A stretch of 8,307 nucleotides of DNA, taken from Gemmatimonadota bacterium (lineage in GTDB: Bacteria > Gemmatimonadota > Gemmatimonadetes > Gemmatimonadales > GWC2-71-9). Both the position numbers and the translations under genes were made by a program. The notes under the pieces are model-generated. The model had not been told where the DNA came from, did no database searches, and worked only from the letters and a program-made list of their open reading frames with translations. Shown here in pieces: positions 6,357 to 8,307 of the stretch. How positions within the stretch are numbered: the first letter of the stretch is position 1; the number at the start of each line of letters is the position of its first letter. Location of the stretch: the NCBI GenBank assembly GCA_003221825.1, contig QHUE01000187.1, positions 1-8,307 of the forward strand, in the 5' to 3' direction.

Positions 6357-7103
6357 ATGAGCGTCATCTACGTCCTCTGGCTGCGGGAGGTGAAGAAGTA
6401 CCTGCGCTCGCGCGTCCAGATCGTTGCGTCCCTCGGCTCGCCGCTCATGTACCTGGGCGTGCTCGGCTTCGGGCTGGGCCCCGTATTCCAGCGCGCCGGC
6501 GAGGGCAAGTACCTCCAGTTCATGGCGCCCGGCGTGATCGGCATGACGGTGCTGTTCACCGCCATGTTCTCCGGGATCGCCATGCTGTGGGACCGCCAGT
6601 TCGGATTCCTGAAGGAGACGCTCGTCGCCCCGGTGCCGCGCCTCCTGATCATGGTCGGCCGCACGCTCGGCGGCGCCACCGTGGCGGTGCTGCAGGGCGC
6701 GCTGATTTTCGCGGTGACGCTCATCGCGGGGTTCCGCCCGGCGAGTCTCCTCGCGGTGCCGCTCGCGTTTCTGGTGATCGCGCTGATCGCCGTGATCTTC
6801 TCGGCGCTGGCGACCGCGATCGGGTCGAGCATCAAGGAGATGCAGGGATTCCAGATGGTGATGAACTTCCTCGTGATGCCGCTCTTCTTTCTCTCCGGCG
6901 CGATTTACCCGCTCGAGGGGCTTCCCAAAGTCCTCGCGGCGTTCACGCGCGTCGATCCGCTCACGTACGGCGTCGACGGCGTGCGCGGCGTGCTGATCGG
7001 GAGAGCGCATTTCGGCGTCGCCTTGGACGTTGCCGTGCTCCTGGCGGTGGGGGTCCTGTTCGTGCTCTTCGGTGCGTGGCGCTTTTCAAAACTCGAGGCT
7101 TAA
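6357..7103 (+). CDS. ABC-2 type transporter permease (DrrB-like)
   Basis: ATG 6357 lies 4 bp after the ATPase stop, with GGAGG at 6342-6346, 10 nt upstream. The 248-residue product is strongly hydrophobic with six probable membrane helices at about 24-46, 54-77, 105-126, 130-154, 163-184 and 220-242. The amphipathic start L-W-L-R-E-V-K-K-Y and the segment M-P-L-F-F-L-S-G-A-I-Y-P-L before helix 6 are characteristic of ABC2_membrane proteins. A dimer of this subunit plus two copies of the upstream ATPase would form an inner-membrane exporter. It ends at TAA 7101-7103, one base before the GH30 start codon. Confidence 0.95.
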   Translation: MSVIYVLWLREVKKYLRSRVQIVASLGSPLMYLGVLGFGLGPVFQRAGEGKYLQFMAPGVIGMTVLFTAMFSGIAMLWDRQFGFLKETLVAPVPRLLIMVGRTLGGATVAVLQGALIFAVTLIAGFRPASLLAVPLAFLVIALIAVIFSALATAIGSSIKEMQGFQMVMNFLVMPLFFLSGAIYPLEGLPKVLAAFTRVDPLTYGVDGVRGVLIGRAHFGVALDVAVLLAVGVLFVLFGAWRFSKLEA

Positions 7104-7104
7104 C

Positions 7105-7272
7105 GTGCTGCTTCTCACCCTAATCATCCTGGCTCAGGCCCCCGCCACAAGACGGGCCATCGTCTATACCACGGCCGAGAGCACCAGCTACCGGTTGACG
7201 GCCACCGACACCGTGATGTTCAGGCCGACATCAACAGCTGCGACTTCTCGAGCGACATGTACACCTACGTGA
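7105..7272 (+). pseudogene. 5' fragment of a GH30 glycoside hydrolase gene (signal peptide and start)
   Basis: GTG 7105 has GAGG at 7095-7098, 6 nt upstream, and follows the permease stop by 1 bp, so this is a well-placed start. It encodes a hydrophobic leader (L-L-L-T-L-I-I-L-A-Q-A), then about 25 residues including A-E-S-T-S-Y-R-L-T that fit the N-terminus of an exported GH30 enzyme. After about base 7220 the frame loses sense and stops at TGA 7270-7272, while the GH30 catalytic domain continues in another frame. The fragment and the downstream frame are therefore two parts of one broken gene. The leader lacks an obvious basic N-region. Confidence 0.6.
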
Positions 7273-8307
7273 CGGAAGGCGACTCGGCGCTGACTTCCTT
7301 CTCCATCGCACACGACCTGCGCTACAAGATCCCCCTGATCAAGCGCGCGATGGCGGCGAGCGGCAACCGGCTCAAGCTGTTTGCCAGTCCCTGGAGCCCG
7401 CCCGCGTTCATGAAGGACAACAACGACATGCTGCACGGCGGCCACCTGCGCCCCGAGTACGCGCATGCCTGGGCGCGCTATTACACGAAGTTCATCGAGC
7501 ACTACCGGCAAGCAGGCGTGCCGGTGTGGGGCATCACGATTCAGAACGAGCCGATGGCCACGCAGACGTGGGAATCATGCATCTACCAGGCGGCGGATGA
7601 GCGGGACTTTCTCAAGAACCACCTCGGTCCGGCGATATGGGGGCAGGGATTGCGCGACGTCAACATCATCGTCTGGGACCATAACCGGGACCTCATCATC
7701 CAGCGGGCGCTGGCGATCTTCGACGATTCGGCGGCGGCGCGCTACGCGTGGGGCGTCGGATTTCACTGGTATGAAGACTGGTCGGGCGGGACGCAGATGT
7801 ACAACAACGTGGCGCTGGTGAATCGTCTCTACCCCCGCAAACACCTGCTCTTCACGGAAGGGACGCCGGCGAACTTCGACTCCACGGCGTACGGCCGCTG
7901 GAGCCTCGGCGAGGCGTACGGCCGGTCCATGATCAACGATTTCAATTCTGGGGCCGAGGGGTGGACGGACTGGAATATTCTGCTGGATGAGCGCGGCGGT
8001 CCCAACCATGTCGGGAACTTCTGTATGGCCCCGATTCATGCGGATACCCGCACCGGCGCACTGATCTACACGAACTCCTACTACTACATCGGCCACTTCT
8101 CGAAATTCATCCGCCCCGGCGCCAGACGGATTCTGGCGGCGCCGAGCCGCAGCATGCTCCTCACCACCGCGTTCGTGAACCCGGACGGAACGGTCGTCGT
8201 GGTCGTCATGAACCCGACGGCCAAGGGGGGAGACTACAACGTCGTCGTCGGCGCCACATCAGTGGCGGTCAATTCGCGGCCACATTCCATCCAAACGGTG
8301 GTATTCT
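7257..8307 (+). CDS. GH30 family glycoside hydrolase, catalytic part (N-terminus lost, 3' end cut by window)
   Basis: The frame carries GH30 sequence from about 7224 (A-D-I-N-S-C-D-F-S-S) to the window edge. The first in-frame ATG is at 7257, but it has no ribosome site and lies inside the domain. The protein resembles glucosylceramidase/beta-1,6-glucanase-type GH30 enzymes (GH30_1/GH30_3 rather than xylanases). Landmarks are F-A-S-P-W-S-P-P-A-F-M-K, the acid/base Glu in I-Q-N-E-P (codon 7548-7550), H-W-Y, the nucleophile Glu in L-F-T-E-G (codon 7857-7859, 103 residues later; 105 in human GBA), G-W-T-D-W-N, G-H-F-S-K-F-I-R-P-G and the beta-domain end V-V-V-V-M-N. The end S-I-Q-T-V-V-F aligns near the last residues of the family, so only a few codons are missing at the right. 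The early barrel segment with G-F-G-G-A-x-T-D is absent, so activity is unlikely unless the sequence is wrong. Confidence 0.8.
   Translation, partial: MYTYVTEGDSALTSFSIAHDLRYKIPLIKRAMAASGNRLKLFASPWSPPAFMKDNNDMLHGGHLRPEYAHAWARYYTKFIEHYRQAGVPVWGITIQNEPMATQTWESCIYQAADERDFLKNHLGPAIWGQGLRDVNIIVWDHNRDLIIQRALAIFDDSAAARYAWGVGFHWYEDWSGGTQMYNNVALVNRLYPRKHLLFTEGTPANFDSTAYGRWSLGEAYGRSMINDFNSGAEGWTDWNILLDERGGPNHVGNFCMAPIHADTRTGALIYTNSYYYIGHFSKFIRPGARRILAAPSRSMLLTTAFVNPDGTVVVVVMNPTAKGGDYNVVVGATSVAVNSRPHSIQTVVF

Noticed and set aside
1..8307. CRISPR arrays, tRNA or rRNA genes, insertion sequences, prophage genes
   Set aside because: No regularly spaced repeats, cloverleaf-like segments, transposase or integrase motifs, or terminal inverted repeats were seen on reading both strands.

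Overview
The window is a GC-rich bacterial chromosomal segment with tightly packed genes, short intergenic gaps, several exported proteins and ATG/GTG starts. No phage, transposon, CRISPR, rRNA or tRNA signal is visible. The style of the genes points to a soil or sediment bacterium of the Gemmatimonadota/Acidobacteriota kind. The best hints are a small plug-like lipoprotein of a type I associate with Gemmatimonadota and the GH30 and Tat-exported M20 proteins. This placement is an inference, not a proof.

Left part (1-2064): the 3' two thirds of a phospholipase C-type phosphoesterase (1-1038) runs off the left edge. A strong intrinsic-terminator hairpin follows (1100-1135). Next comes a cold-shock protein gene (from 1233) that is recognisable for only 36 residues. 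It then runs, without its normal C-terminal half, into the 3' end of a convergent DUF2461 gene (2052 to 1291). Both reading frames continue through each other. This looks like a deletion or an assembly join.

Centre (2062-4312): DUF2461 is the second gene of a minus-strand pair behind a Tat-exported M20-family peptidase (3570 to 2062). The M20 protein is the most unusual product in the window: three of the five expected metal-ligand positions carry Met, Asn and Met, while the catalytic glutamate pair and the last histidine are kept. It is divergent from a secreted DinB-fold protein (3712-4275), which ends at a 13-bp perfect GC hairpin.

Right part (4371-8307): five co-directional genes form an apparent operon. 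They are a small plug-like lipoprotein, glucosamine-6-phosphate deaminase (nagB), an ABC-2 exporter ATPase (GTG start overlapping the nagB stop) and its permease, and a GH30 glycoside hydrolase. The hydrolase starts 1 bp after the permease stop. The GH30 gene is broken near its 5' end: its start and first ~38 codons are in one frame, the catalytic domain is in another, and about 100 residues of the usual N-terminal barrel are absent. The gene neighbourhood suggests amino-sugar or glycan turnover linked to an exporter, but the exporter substrate cannot be read from sequence.

No wholly new system is evident. The items most worth checking are the altered M20 active site, the two deletion-like junctions and the nagB-exporter-GH30 operon.
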